A DNA stretch of 64,000 nt, taken from assembly GCF_000576595.1 (NCBI RefSeq), contig NZ_AWSA01000011.1, forward strand, positions 47,925-111,924, read 5' to 3'. This stretch comes from Intrasporangium oryzae NRRL B-24470 (lineage in GTDB: Bacteria; Actinomycetota; Actinomycetes; Actinomycetales; Dermatophilaceae). The position numbers were made by a program, and so were the translations under genes. A model generated the notes under the pieces. That model saw only the letters and a list, made by a program, of their open reading frames with translations, had not been told where the DNA came from and did not search any database. Shown one piece after another: positions 47,173-55,288 of this stretch (position 1 is the stretch's first letter; every line of letters starts with the position of its first letter).

Positions 47173-47853
47173 TCAGGAGGTCCGGACCAGGGCTCCGTGC
47201 TCGGTCGAGGCCGCCTCGCCCGCGACTGCCGTGCGCGCCACGACCAGGCCGATCAGGACGAGACCGACCCCCAGGACGAGACCGTGCGAGACCCGCACGA
47301 CGGGCGTCCCGAAGAACTGCGGGAGGTAGGTCACCGCACCCGCCGCAGCGAGGAGGCCGCCGAGGCGCCCGGCCGTCCCCGAGCGCCAGAGGCCGACGGC
47401 GAGCCGGACCCCGACGACGGCGAGGAGAAGCAGCCCGAGCGCGAAGATCGTCAGGGCCACGGGGCCGTAGCGGAAGGAGTCGGCGACGGCGAGCACGGCC
47501 GCGTCACCGCGCTCAGCGGCATACGTCCCGAGGGCGTGCAGGCCGAAGGCCTCGGCGCCGTAGTACGGCAGGAGGAAGGCGGCCGCGAGCCAGGCGAGGG
47601 TCTCGACGCTCCTCACCCCGCGCCCGGGCCAGGTGGGGACGGGGGTCGAGGCGAGGCCGCGCAGGGCGAGGGCGAGGGTGACGAAACCGACCATCCCGAG
47701 CAGGTGCGCGACGGGCCACGCCGTCGACGCGTAGGTCAGGGCTCCCTCGGCTCCCGTCTCCGGGCCCCAGGGGCGGAGCAGGGGGTAGGCGGCGAGCGCC
47801 AGGCCCGAGACGACGAAACCGACAGCCGCGGTGCGGCCAGACAGCGAGCTCAT
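47173..47853 (-). CDS. Integral membrane protein, unknown function
   Basis: 226 aa with about six hydrophobic segments (near residues 8-25, 45-64, 85-103, 125-150, 160-178, 190-210), short loops and no recognised motif. The ATG at 47853 follows GGAGG. Upstream lies a duplicated palindromic operator, so its expression is probably regulated by a TetR-like repressor encoded elsewhere. It follows a SDR gene on the same strand. Confidence 0.65.
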   Translation of the reverse strand: MSSLSGRTAAVGFVVSGLALAAYPLLRPWGPETGAEGALTYASTAWPVAHLLGMVGFVTLALALRGLASTPVPTWPGRGVRSVETLAWLAAAFLLPYYGAEAFGLHALGTYAAERGDAAVLAVADSFRYGPVALTIFALGLLLLAVVGVRLAVGLWRSGTAGRLGGLLAAAGAVTYLPQFFGTPVVRVSHGLVLGVGLVLIGLVVARTAVAGEAASTEHGALVRTS

Positions 47854-47866
47854 GATTCCTCCATTA

Positions 47867-47881
47867 TGTGAGCAGTGCTCT
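47867..47881. promoter_or_regulatory. Palindromic operator, copy 1
   Basis: TGTGAGCAGTGCTCT, containing the 11-base palindrome GAGCA-G-TGCTC. Lies 14 bases upstream of the membrane-protein start, around the ribosome-binding region. Confidence 0.7.
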
Positions 47882-47921
47882 CGTTACAGGACGATCATGA
47901 GGCATGGCCCAGTCAAAAGCA

Positions 47922-47936
47922 AGAGCACTGCTCACA
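47922..47936. promoter_or_regulatory. Palindromic operator, copy 2
   Basis: AGAGCACTGCTCACA is the exact reverse complement of copy 1, 40 bases away. It overlaps the stop codon of the SDR gene. A TTGACT (minus strand, 47911-47916) between the copies could be the -35 box. Confidence 0.7.
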
Positions 47937-48774
47937 TTTCTGTCGTCAGGCGAACCCAGGTCCGCGTCGCGCCGAGGACCCGCTCGCCGTCGAGGTCGTC
48001 GAGGGACATCCCGACGAACGCCGTCGCGGCCTCGGAGCTCTGCCAGCGGAAGCGGTACGTCTCGGAGGTGACCGCATCGGCGATCGCCCGGCCGGCGTCC
48101 TCGGCCGTCTGGGCCCGGTCGAAGGCCCCCGCGGTGCGGGCGAGGTAGGCGGCGAGCAGGGCGGCATACGGGTCGGAGTCGTCGGCCTCGACCCTGGCGA
48201 CGTTGCCGACGAAGTCGCTCGCGACAGCCGCCGGCTCGATGACGCTGACCCAGACGCCGAACCGCTCGGCGACGGGTGCGAGCGACTGCATGAACCCCTC
48301 CACGGCGAACTTCGCCCCGCAGTAGGCGTCGGCGAACGGCTGGCCGACGGCGCCGCCGACGCTCGTCACGGTGAGGATGCGGCCGCTGCCGGCGTGGCGC
48401 ATGGCCGGCAGGACGAGCTTGGTCAGGGCGACCGGGCCGAGGTAGTTGACGTCGAGCTGCGCCCGGATGTCGTCGAGGCTCAGCTGCTCGGCGGTGGCGA
48501 CGGCGCCGCGCCCGGCGTTGTTGACGAGGACGTCGATACGGCCGTGGTCGGCGACGACGGAGTCGAGGCAGGCGGCCGCGGCCTCGTGGTCCGTGACATC
48601 GAGGGTGCGGACGTCGAGGTCGACCCCGGCGCCGGCCGCGGCGTCACGCAGGGCCGTGCTGCGCGTCTCGTCGCGCATCGTGGCGACGACGGTGAGGCCG
48701 CGGCGGGCGAGCTCGACTGCTGCGTGCAGCCCCATGCCGCTGGACGTTCCGGTGACGACGGCGATCTGGTTCAT
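47932..48774 (-). CDS. Short-chain dehydrogenase/reductase
   Basis: 280 aa SDR. VVTGTSSGMGLHAAVELARRG near residue 6 binds NAD(P), VLVNNAGRGAV is the NNAG motif, and SVGGAVGQPFADAYCGAKFAVEG contains the catalytic Ser, Tyr and Lys. The C-terminal half carries an SDR-like substrate loop. Upstream of the membrane protein on the same strand. The ATG at 48774 is preceded by TAGCGT at 6 bases. Substrate unknown. Confidence 0.85.
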   Translation of the reverse strand: MNQIAVVTGTSSGMGLHAAVELARRGLTVVATMRDETRSTALRDAAAGAGVDLDVRTLDVTDHEAAAACLDSVVADHGRIDVLVNNAGRGAVATAEQLSLDDIRAQLDVNYLGPVALTKLVLPAMRHAGSGRILTVTSVGGAVGQPFADAYCGAKFAVEGFMQSLAPVAERFGVWVSVIEPAAVASDFVGNVARVEADDSDPYAALLAAYLARTAGAFDRAQTAEDAGRAIADAVTSETYRFRWQSSEAATAFVGMSLDDLDGERVLGATRTWVRLTTEM

Positions 48775-48780
48775 GGCCCG

Positions 48781-48786
48781 ACGCTA
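48781..48786 (-). promoter_or_regulatory. TAGCGT -10 hexamer of the SDR gene
   Basis: Minus-strand TAGCGT, six bases, ATG at 48774. Confidence 0.45.
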
Positions 48787-48849
48787 CGCCCGAGGCGGGC
48801 ACCCGTCGACGCTCGCTCGGGCTGGCGCGCGGCCGCCTGCGCGACCGTC

Positions 48850-48888
48850 TTCTCAGGCCTCCTCCTCAGGCCTCCTTCTCAGGCCTCG
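48850..48888. repeat. Three tandem 13-bp repeats over a gene end
   Basis: TTCTCAGGCCTCC, TCCTCAGGCCTCC and TTCTCAGGCCTCG follow each other without a gap. On the minus strand each unit reads GAGGCCTGA, so the MarR stop (in the third unit) is followed by two copies of the same last codons and stop. Confidence 0.8.
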
Positions 48889-49388
48889 ACGTCGTCGAGG
48901 CCGGCGATGACGATCTCGAGGAGCCGGCCGAGCTCGTCTCGCTCGTCGGCGGTGAGGCCGCGCAGCGTGTCGCTCTCGACGACGTTGGACTCCCGGACCG
49001 CGGCGCTGAACAGGGCCCACCCGTCCTTCGTCAACGAGACGAGGGTCCGGGTGCGGTTCGTCTGGTCGGGGGTGCGCTTGACCAGTCCGCGGGCGGCCAT
49101 CTTGTCGAGCCGGTGCGTCATCGAGGACGGGGCGACGCTCGAGCGGTCGGCGAGCTGGCTCGGCGTGAGGCACGTGTCACCGGCCTTGGCCAGGGCGGCG
49201 AGGACCGCCCACTCGCCCTGGGTCAGGCCGAGGTCGGCGAACTGACGGGCGTACCACTGGTCGAGCCGCTTCGTCACCGCGTAGACGGCCGTGATGACGC
49301 GCTGGACGGTCTCCTCGCCGCCCGCCGCCACGTAGGACGCGACGTCCTCCGCGTGCTGCTGCTGCGCCGTGCGGCGCCTGGCTCCCAT
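48879..49388 (-). CDS. MarR-family regulator
   Basis: 169 aa. LGLTQGEWAVLAALAKAGDTCLTPSQLADRSSVAPSSMTHRLDKMAARGLVKRTPDQTNRTRTLVSLTKDG (residues about 52-122) is the winged HTH of the MarR family. Divergent from a MFS transporter, with inverted repeats between, the usual layout of a repressor controlling an efflux pump. Its end is triplicated (see the repeat). Confidence 0.88.
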   Translation of the reverse strand: MGARRRTAQQQHAEDVASYVAAGGEETVQRVITAVYAVTKRLDQWYARQFADLGLTQGEWAVLAALAKAGDTCLTPSQLADRSSVAPSSMTHRLDKMAARGLVKRTPDQTNRTRTLVSLTKDGWALFSAAVRESNVVESDTLRGLTADERDELGRLLEIVIAGLDDVEA

Positions 49389-49423
49389 ATCCCGATTGTC
49401 CCACGAAACGTTCGAATGCTAAT

Positions 49424-49439
49424 CTTTCGAAGTCGAAAG
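49424..49439. promoter_or_regulatory. Candidate MarR operator
   Basis: CTTTCGA-AG-TCGAAAG is a perfect palindrome; further TTCGAA words at 49411 and 49446 flank it. It lies between the MarR and MFS starts, which is the expected place for the repressor site. The region is AT-rich for this genome. Confidence 0.6.
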
Positions 49440-49521
49440 TTAGATTTCGAAGACTTAGGTATCGAAGCCCCACCGCCGTGGCTCGCCCAACTGCCAGCCC
49501 ACCCAGGAAAGGGGTGTTCCC

Positions 49522-50823
49522 ATGCGCACCAAGCTGCTCATCCTCGCGTCCTCCATCGGCATGCTCGGCTGGGGCACCGTGCTCCCCTACCAGTACGCGT
49601 ATGCCGCCAACACCCGTGGGTGGGGACCGCTCGCTGCCGCGCTGGCGAGCACGCTGTTCTCGGCCGGGGCGCTCGTCGCCGCGCCGTTCGCCGGACGGCT
49701 GTCCGACCGGTTCAACCCGGTCACGGTCGCCGTCTGGGCCAAGGTCGTCGCCGCCCTCGGCGTCGCCTCGCTCGTCCTCGCCGACCAGGCGTCGACGTTC
49801 CTCGTCGGCATGTTCGTCTTCGGTCTCGGCCTGACCGCGGCCGGCCCCGCCGCGTCCGTCCTCGTGCTGCGCTGGGCCGACAGCAGCGACCGGCGGAGGG
49901 TCTTCGCCTACAAGTTCACGGGCGAGGCGATCGGCATGGCCGTGGGCGCCTTCGTCGCCGGCTACGTCGTCGACCTCCACCGCCCCGACGGCATGACCTT
50001 CGCCTTCGTCGCGGCGGGCCTCGGTTTCGCGATCTCGGCCGCGCTCGTCCACCTCGCCGGAATCGGCGCGCCGACGACGTCGCCCGCCGACCTCGCGGCG
50101 GCCGACGCCGAGGAGCGGGTCGGTACCTTCGAGGGGCTCCGCCGCATCTTCGCCGTCCCCGCCCTGCGCTGGACCGCGCTCGTCACCGTCGCGCTCGCGC
50201 TCGGGTTCTACGCCCAGTTCGAGTCGGGCCTGCCCGCCTACGCCCTCACGGTCCTCGACGTCCGGGAGACGTCGATCGGGCTGGCCGCTGCGGTCAACTG
50301 CATCGTCATCGTCGCGCTCCAGGTCGTCGTCGTCCGTCTCACGGCGCGGCGCGGCGCCGGCTCGCTGCTCATGGCCGTCGGGGCGATCTGGGTCCTCGCA
50401 TGGGTCGTCCTCTCGGTCGCCCAGCTGAGCCCGGCCATCGCGTCGACGCTCTTCGTGACGACCTACGGCATCTTCGCCGTCGGCGAGACGATGTACTCCC
50501 CCGTCCTCAACCCGCTCACGGCGAGCCTCGCGCCCAAGGGCCTCGTCGGCACGACGCTCGGCACCTTCACGGCGATCCAGACGACGTTCTCGGCCCTCGG
50601 CCCGCTCGTCGCCGGGGCCCTGCTCGGCGCGGGTCTCGCGAACGGGTTCCTCGCGCTGCACCTCGGGATCAGCCTCACGGCCCTGTATGCGGCGTGGCGC
50701 CTTCGTGCGGCCCTGCACCGGTCCGCGGTCGTCCGGGTCACCGACGGCCCGGCCGCGGCCGGCCCGCCCGCGGTCGCGGTCGGGGAGCAAGAGGCCGGCT
50801 CGGCAATTCCGGCCGCCGCCTGA
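49522..50823 (+). CDS. MFS transporter, likely drug efflux
   Basis: 433 aa with 12 hydrophobic segments. AAPFAGRLSDRFNPVTV near residue 55 is the MFS motif A (G-x-x-x-D-R-x). FVFGLGLTAAGPAASVLVLRWADSSDRRRVFAYKFTGEAIGM follows as in DHA1-type exporters. The ATG at 49522 has an AGGAAAGGGG upstream. Its divergent MarR regulator supports efflux of a toxic compound. Confidence 0.85.
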   Translation: MRTKLLILASSIGMLGWGTVLPYQYAYAANTRGWGPLAAALASTLFSAGALVAAPFAGRLSDRFNPVTVAVWAKVVAALGVASLVLADQASTFLVGMFVFGLGLTAAGPAASVLVLRWADSSDRRRVFAYKFTGEAIGMAVGAFVAGYVVDLHRPDGMTFAFVAAGLGFAISAALVHLAGIGAPTTSPADLAAADAEERVGTFEGLRRIFAVPALRWTALVTVALALGFYAQFESGLPAYALTVLDVRETSIGLAAAVNCIVIVALQVVVVRLTARRGAGSLLMAVGAIWVLAWVVLSVAQLSPAIASTLFVTTYGIFAVGETMYSPVLNPLTASLAPKGLVGTTLGTFTAIQTTFSALGPLVAGALLGAGLANGFLALHLGISLTALYAAWRLRAALHRSAVVRVTDGPAAAGPPAVAVGEQEAGSAIPAAA

Positions 50824-50859
50824 CCCCGCGGAGGGGCCCCGCCCACGAGGCGGTGCCCC

Positions 50860-51615
50860 TCACGGGAGGTCGGCGATGGGGGTGAGCAGGCCGCGGCCGG
50901 CGAGGCCGACCGTCTGGGAGAGCGTCGCCAGGAAGTCGGTCCGCAGCGGCTCGACGCCCTGGAGCGTCCACAGCACCTTCGCGTTGGTCCAGGCGGCGTC
51001 GCGGGCCCGGGTGATGCTCCAGCCGCTGACGAGGTTGGCGAGCGGTCCGGCATACGTCTTGTCGACCTCGAGGGCGAGCCCGTCGAGGAAGGACTGGCGG
51101 ACCTGCTGCTGCACCGAGGCGAGCAGGTCGTTGACCTTGCGGTAGTCGGCCTCGACGCCGGGGCTCTCCGGCGTCAGGCCGAGCTGCCGGCACGCAGCGA
51201 CGACGGCGATGGGCAGGTCGTGGTTGATATGGGCGTTCATGCCGGCGAGCGCGTACTGGATCGGCGCCCGCCCCGCCTCGGCGCGGGTGGCGAAGAGCGG
51301 GGCCCAGGCCGGGTCGGGTGCGGCAGCGTCGACCGCGGCGAAGTAGAGCCCCGCGAAGACGAGGTCGAGCCGGGTCACGAAGGCGGCGTCGACGAAGGTC
51401 CCGGCCGCGATCCGGTCGCGGACGAGCTCGGTGACCTCGAGGTACATCCGGTTGAACTCGGCGACCCCGTCGGTCGGCGGCAGGCCCGTCTCGATGGCCT
51501 GCATCCGAGCGACGACGGCATCGACCGACCCCAGCTGTCCGGGAGGAGGAGGCACCGGCTTCTGCGGGCGCAGACGCGCACCGACCGCCGCGACGACGTC
51601 GGAGAACCAGCTCAT
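50860..51615 (-). CDS. DUF5995 protein
   Basis: 251 aa, mainly helical. MQAIETGLPPTDGVAEFNRMYLEVTELVRDRI and NAHINHDLPIAVVAACRQLGL are conserved segments that I associate with the actinobacterial DUF5995 family (function unknown). The His pair in NAHINHD could bind metal. The ATG at 51615 gives a compact protein; the longer frame upstream is low in information. No operon partner is certain; the flavin reductase gene lies 41 bases upstream on the same strand. Confidence 0.7.
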   Translation of the reverse strand: MSWFSDVVAAVGARLRPQKPVPPPPGQLGSVDAVVARMQAIETGLPPTDGVAEFNRMYLEVTELVRDRIAAGTFVDAAFVTRLDLVFAGLYFAAVDAAAPDPAWAPLFATRAEAGRAPIQYALAGMNAHINHDLPIAVVAACRQLGLTPESPGVEADYRKVNDLLASVQQQVRQSFLDGLALEVDKTYAGPLANLVSGWSITRARDAAWTNAKVLWTLQGVEPLRTDFLATLSQTVGLAGRGLLTPIADLP

Positions 51616-51656
51616 GCTGCGGACGGTAGACCGGGACGCACCGGCGCGCCGGGGAA

Positions 51657-52271
51657 TCAGCGGTAGTGCTCCTCGTCGATCGAGGCGAGGCGTGACGGGA
51701 GCAGCTCCTCCCCCAGCCCGTAGAAGCGCTGGAAACTCATGATGAGCGGCCGCCATGCGTCAGGGTCGATCCGGTTGGCATGGCCGGAGGCCTTGACGTC
51801 CGGGTGGACGTGGACCCGGACGACCTGCGCCACGACGAGGGCGTGGTCGGTCTCGTGGATCGCCTCGACGCACGCCTCGAGCGCGACCGGGCACTGCGCA
51901 GCACGCGGTGCGGTGACGACGTCGGACGCGACCGGGCTGAGGCGTGCCAGGCCGAACTTGTCCTTGTGGTGCCGGTAGCCCGCGGCCGACTTCCAGGCGT
52001 TCACGTGCTCGGCGCCCGTCGTGAGGGCGAGCCGGTCGACCGCGTCGACCTGGTCGTGGCTGGGGAGGTTGATGACGAGCTCGCGCGTGCGTCGGAGGTT
52101 CGCGAGCGAGTGGGAGGCGAGCCCGAAGCCGAGCGTGGCGGTGTGGCCCATCCAGAAGGCCGAGGAGATCGGGGCGAGGTTGGCCGTCCCGTCCTCGTTC
52201 GTCGTGGACACCAGGACGACGGGGGTGCCGAGGTAGAGGATGGCCGGGTCGATGGTGATGTGGCTGTTCAC
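51657..52271 (-). CDS. Flavin reductase-like domain protein
   Basis: 204 aa FMN-binding split barrel. LYLGTPVVLVSTTNEDGTANLAPISSAFWMGHTATLGFGLASHSLANLRRTRELVINLP (residues about 9-70) is the flavin reductase signature. May supply reduced flavin or itself be a reductase. The GTG at 52271 overlaps the stop of the aminotransferase upstream (GTGTGA), indicating coupled translation. Confidence 0.85.
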   Translation of the reverse strand: MNSHITIDPAILYLGTPVVLVSTTNEDGTANLAPISSAFWMGHTATLGFGLASHSLANLRRTRELVINLPSHDQVDAVDRLALTTGAEHVNAWKSAAGYRHHKDKFGLARLSPVASDVVTAPRAAQCPVALEACVEAIHETDHALVVAQVVRVHVHPDVKASGHANRIDPDAWRPLIMSFQRFYGLGEELLPSRLASIDEEHYR

Positions 52272-53512
52272 ACCCGGTAGACGCGCGACGTAGCCATGGT
52301 GTGAGGTCGGGCGTGGAACGCGGCGATGCGCTCGATCGCCTCGCCGACGGCGATGCTCCCCGCGGCGAAGCTGAGCCGGACCGAGCGGCCGCCGGCCCGG
52401 TCGTCGAAGTCGCCTCCCGGCGTGATCGCGACGCCGGCCTCCTCGATGAGGGCCTTCGCGTATGCCGCTGAGCTCCCGAAGCGGTCGAGCTGCGTCCCGA
52501 GGTCGGCCCAGTAGTAGAAGGCGCCGTCGGCCGGGGCCGCCGTGCCCCAGCCGAGACGGGCCTCGTTGTCCAGCAGCAGCTTTCGGGTCCGGGCGAACTC
52601 TGCGACGGCCTCGTCGCACTCGAGGTAGGACTCCTCGGCGAAGGCGGGGACCGCGGCATACTGCGCAGGCGCGGGTGGGCACAGCGCGACGTTGCCGGCG
52701 AGCGCGTCGACCGGGCGAGCGAGGTCCTCCGGGAGGAGCATCCAGCCGAGGCGCCAGCCCGTCATGCCCCAGTACTTGCTGAACGACGAGATGACGAGCG
52801 CGCGGTCGTCGATCTCCCACGCGCAGACGCCGCGCGGGTCGTCCGCGCCCGCCTCGGGGTAGGTCACGCCGTGGTAGATCTCGTCGCTGACGAGGCGGAC
52901 GCTGTGCGCCTCGCACCACTGCGAGATCGCCGTCAGCTCCGCCCGGTCGACCATGGTGCCCGTGGGGTTCGCGGGCGAGGCGACGATGAGCCCCGCCAGC
53001 GGACCGGCCGCTTGGGCCGCGTCGAGCAGCTCCGGCGTCGGCTGGAAGCGGACCTCGGGACCGCAGTCGATCTCGACGACCTCGCAGCCGAGCGCGCGGA
53101 GGATGTTGCGGTACGCCGGGTAGCCCGGCCGGGCCAGGGCCACGCGGTCGCCGGCGTCGAAGGCGGCGAGGAAGCCGAGGACGAAGGCCCCGGACGACCC
53201 GGTCGTGATCGCGACGCGCGCGGGGTCGACGTCGAGGCCGTACCAGCGGCGGTAGTGCCCCGCGATCTCGGTGCGCAGCTCACGGATGCCGAGAGCCGAC
53301 GTGTAGGTCAGGGCGCGCCCCGAGGCGTGGAGCGCGGCCGCGGCCTGGGAGACCAGGGACGGGGCGCCCCCGGACGGCTCGCCCGCGCAGAGGGAGACGA
53401 CGTCGCGACCCTCCGCCCGGAGCACGGCCACCCGGTCGAGGATGTCCATGACCTCGAACGGCTGGACCTGCGACCGGCGGGAGGGCGAGAAGGCGGGGGG
53501 CGTCGTCGTCAC
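52268..53512 (-). CDS. Aminotransferase class I/II
   Basis: 414 aa PLP enzyme. SLCAGEPSGGAP near residue 35, TTGSSGAFVLGFLAAF, ASPANPTGTMVD (Asn-Pro-x-Gly), SDEIYHGVTY with the Asp-Tyr pair, and SSFSKYWGMTGWRLGW with the Schiff-base lysine are all class I motifs; C-terminal RLSFA contains the substrate carboxylate-binding Arg. The GTG at 53512 is the start giving the proper length. Co-translated with the flavin reductase. Confidence 0.9.
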   Translation of the reverse strand: MTTTPPAFSPSRRSQVQPFEVMDILDRVAVLRAEGRDVVSLCAGEPSGGAPSLVSQAAAALHASGRALTYTSALGIRELRTEIAGHYRRWYGLDVDPARVAITTGSSGAFVLGFLAAFDAGDRVALARPGYPAYRNILRALGCEVVEIDCGPEVRFQPTPELLDAAQAAGPLAGLIVASPANPTGTMVDRAELTAISQWCEAHSVRLVSDEIYHGVTYPEAGADDPRGVCAWEIDDRALVISSFSKYWGMTGWRLGWMLLPEDLARPVDALAGNVALCPPAPAQYAAVPAFAEESYLECDEAVAEFARTRKLLLDNEARLGWGTAAPADGAFYYWADLGTQLDRFGSSAAYAKALIEEAGVAITPGGDFDDRAGGRSVRLSFAAGSIAVGEAIERIAAFHARPHTMATSRVYRV

Positions 53513-53638
53513 CCCGCCAGTCTCCTCCACCGTTCGCGCCCGGCCTCCGCCGTCTCGCCGTGACCATCGGACCAGCATCGAGAGCGCCGCGCGCGAGTCG
53601 GTTTGCCCGCGCCCGCGCGGGCCGGTGAGGATGTGGCG

Positions 53639-54598
53639 ATGGCGAACGGCTACGCGCAGGGGGTCAGACTCCCGTATGCCGCCGGGCCGCTTCACGTCCG
53701 CCGCTGGGTCGAGCGCGAGCTCGGGGCTTCCGTCGTCGAGGCGCTCGATGCCACGGGGGGCATGTCGCCCGGGCCGGCGGCCCGAGTCGTCGGAGCCGAC
53801 GGGCGTCGCGGGTTCGTCAAGGCATGCGGCACCGAGCTCAACCCGCGCACACCGGACCTGCTTCGGACGGAGGCGAGGGTCCTGTCGGCCCTTCCGGCAC
53901 ACCCGTCGCTGCCACGGCTGCTCGGCGTGTACGACGACGGTGACTGGGTCGCGCTGCTCATCGAAGACCTCGACGGCGGCCTTCCAGCGAGTCCATGGCG
54001 GCGGCCCGACCTCGACCGGGTGTCGGCGACCCTGAGCGACCTACGGCACGTCCTCGACGACGTCGAGCTGGAGGGCGTGCCCAGGGCGAGCGCGTCGGCC
54101 CCGATCTTCGTCTCCCGCTGGCGCGAGCTCCCCGCCCTGCGGGCGAGGCTCGAGCCGTGGTGGGCCGAGCACCTCGACGTGCTCGCCGCCCACGCGCAGC
54201 GCGCCGCGGACCTGATCGACGGGGACTCGTTGCTGCACTGGGACATCCGGTCGGACAACGTCATGCTCGGTGAACATCGCACCGTGCTCGTCGACTGGGG
54301 TCAGGTCCGTGTCGGTCGCGCGTGGATGGACCACGCGATGCTCGCGCTCGACTGCTCGATAAGTGGCAGCGCGGTGACCACGGGCGAGCTCGCTCGCACG
54401 GACTCCGTCCTGCGCCACCTGGATCCGGACGACCTGCTCGCCGTCGCGGCGGCGGCGGCCATGTCCTTCAAGGTCCGGTCGCGCGGGCCCGGCGCGGTCG
54501 GGCTGCCGACCCTCGTCGCGACCTCGAGCCGGTGGGCGGAGGCGCTCGTGCCCTATCTCTCGGAGGCACTCGACCGCGCGGGGGCACCTGCGGACTGA
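53639..54598 (+). CDS. Aminoglycoside phosphotransferase-like kinase
   Basis: 319 aa of the APH/choline kinase fold. RRGFVKACG near residue 60 has the ATP-binding Lys; LLHWDIRSDNVML near 200 is the catalytic H-x-D-x-x-x-x-N loop, and VLVDWGQ is the metal-binding D-W-G in place of DFG. Substrate unknown; resistance is possible but not implied. The ATG at 53639 has GAGG upstream. The stop TGA is fused to GCGGCATACGGG. Confidence 0.8.
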   Translation: MANGYAQGVRLPYAAGPLHVRRWVERELGASVVEALDATGGMSPGPAARVVGADGRRGFVKACGTELNPRTPDLLRTEARVLSALPAHPSLPRLLGVYDDGDWVALLIEDLDGGLPASPWRRPDLDRVSATLSDLRHVLDDVELEGVPRASASAPIFVSRWRELPALRARLEPWWAEHLDVLAAHAQRAADLIDGDSLLHWDIRSDNVMLGEHRTVLVDWGQVRVGRAWMDHAMLALDCSISGSAVTTGELARTDSVLRHLDPDDLLAVAAAAAMSFKVRSRGPGAVGLPTLVATSSRWAEALVPYLSEALDRAGAPAD

Positions 54599-54620
54599 GC
54601 GGCATACGGGCGCGGGTCGA

Positions 54621-54626
54621 TACGCT
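54621..54626 (+). promoter_or_regulatory. TACGCT -10 hexamer of the phosphoribosyltransferase
   Basis: TACGCT, six bases, ATG at 54633; no Shine-Dalgarno. Confidence 0.4.
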
Positions 54627-54632
54627 CGAGCG

Positions 54633-55157
54633 ATGACGACGGCCTACCACGCAGACTCCTCCGACCTCGCCGAGAAGGAGGTCCTCACCTGGGAGCGCTT
54701 CGGCGAGGCGTGCCGCGAGCTCGCCGTCCAGGTGGCCGAGTCCGACTTCGCGCCCGAGATCCTCATCGCGGTGGCCCGCGGCGGCCTGCTGCCGGGCGGC
54801 GGCCTCTCCTACGCGCTCGGCCTCAAGCTGACCGACGCGATCAACGTCGAGTTCTACACCGACGTCCACGAGACGCTCCCCGACCCGGTCCTGCTCGCCC
54901 CGCACCTCGACACCGCGAGCCTCAAGGGACACCGGCTGCTCGTCGTGGACGACGTCGCCGACTCGGGCCGCACCCTCGGGCTCGTCCTCGACCTGCTCCG
55001 CGAGCACGGGGCCGAGGCCCGCAGCGCCGTCCTCTACGCCAAGCCGCGATCGGAGGTGCGCCCCGACTACGTCTGGAAGGAGACCGACCAGTGGATCGTC
55101 TTCCCGTGGTCGGCCGAACCGCCCGTCACGGCGGGGCCGGCCGGGTCGAGCGCCTGA
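54633..55157 (+). CDS. Phosphoribosyltransferase, XGPRT/HGPRT-like
   Basis: 174 aa type I PRTase. IAVARGGLLPGGGLSYALGL near residue 46 is the PPi loop and LLVVDDVADSGRTLGLVL near 110 the PRPP-binding loop. VWKETDQWIVFPW at the end resembles the XGPRT (Gpt) C-terminus. It makes a purine nucleotide from a base and PRPP. The start follows TACGCT at 6 bases. Confidence 0.88.
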   Translation: MTTAYHADSSDLAEKEVLTWERFGEACRELAVQVAESDFAPEILIAVARGGLLPGGGLSYALGLKLTDAINVEFYTDVHETLPDPVLLAPHLDTASLKGHRLLVVDDVADSGRTLGLVLDLLREHGAEARSAVLYAKPRSEVRPDYVWKETDQWIVFPWSAEPPVTAGPAGSSA

Positions 55158-55288
55158 CGAGGTGAGGCGCGACACCACAGGGACACGGCCGAGGTGTCGT
55201 CGGCACACATGGCCCTGGGGTGTGACCGCCCGATAGACAGGGCGGGACAGGGGCCCCAGCACACCTTCCCTGAGGGAGAGGACCTTCC

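Noticed and set aside
55170..55199. CGACACC...GGTGTCG as terminator after the phosphoribosyltransferase
   Set aside because: Only a 7-bp stem with a 16-base loop; too weak to call in this GC range.
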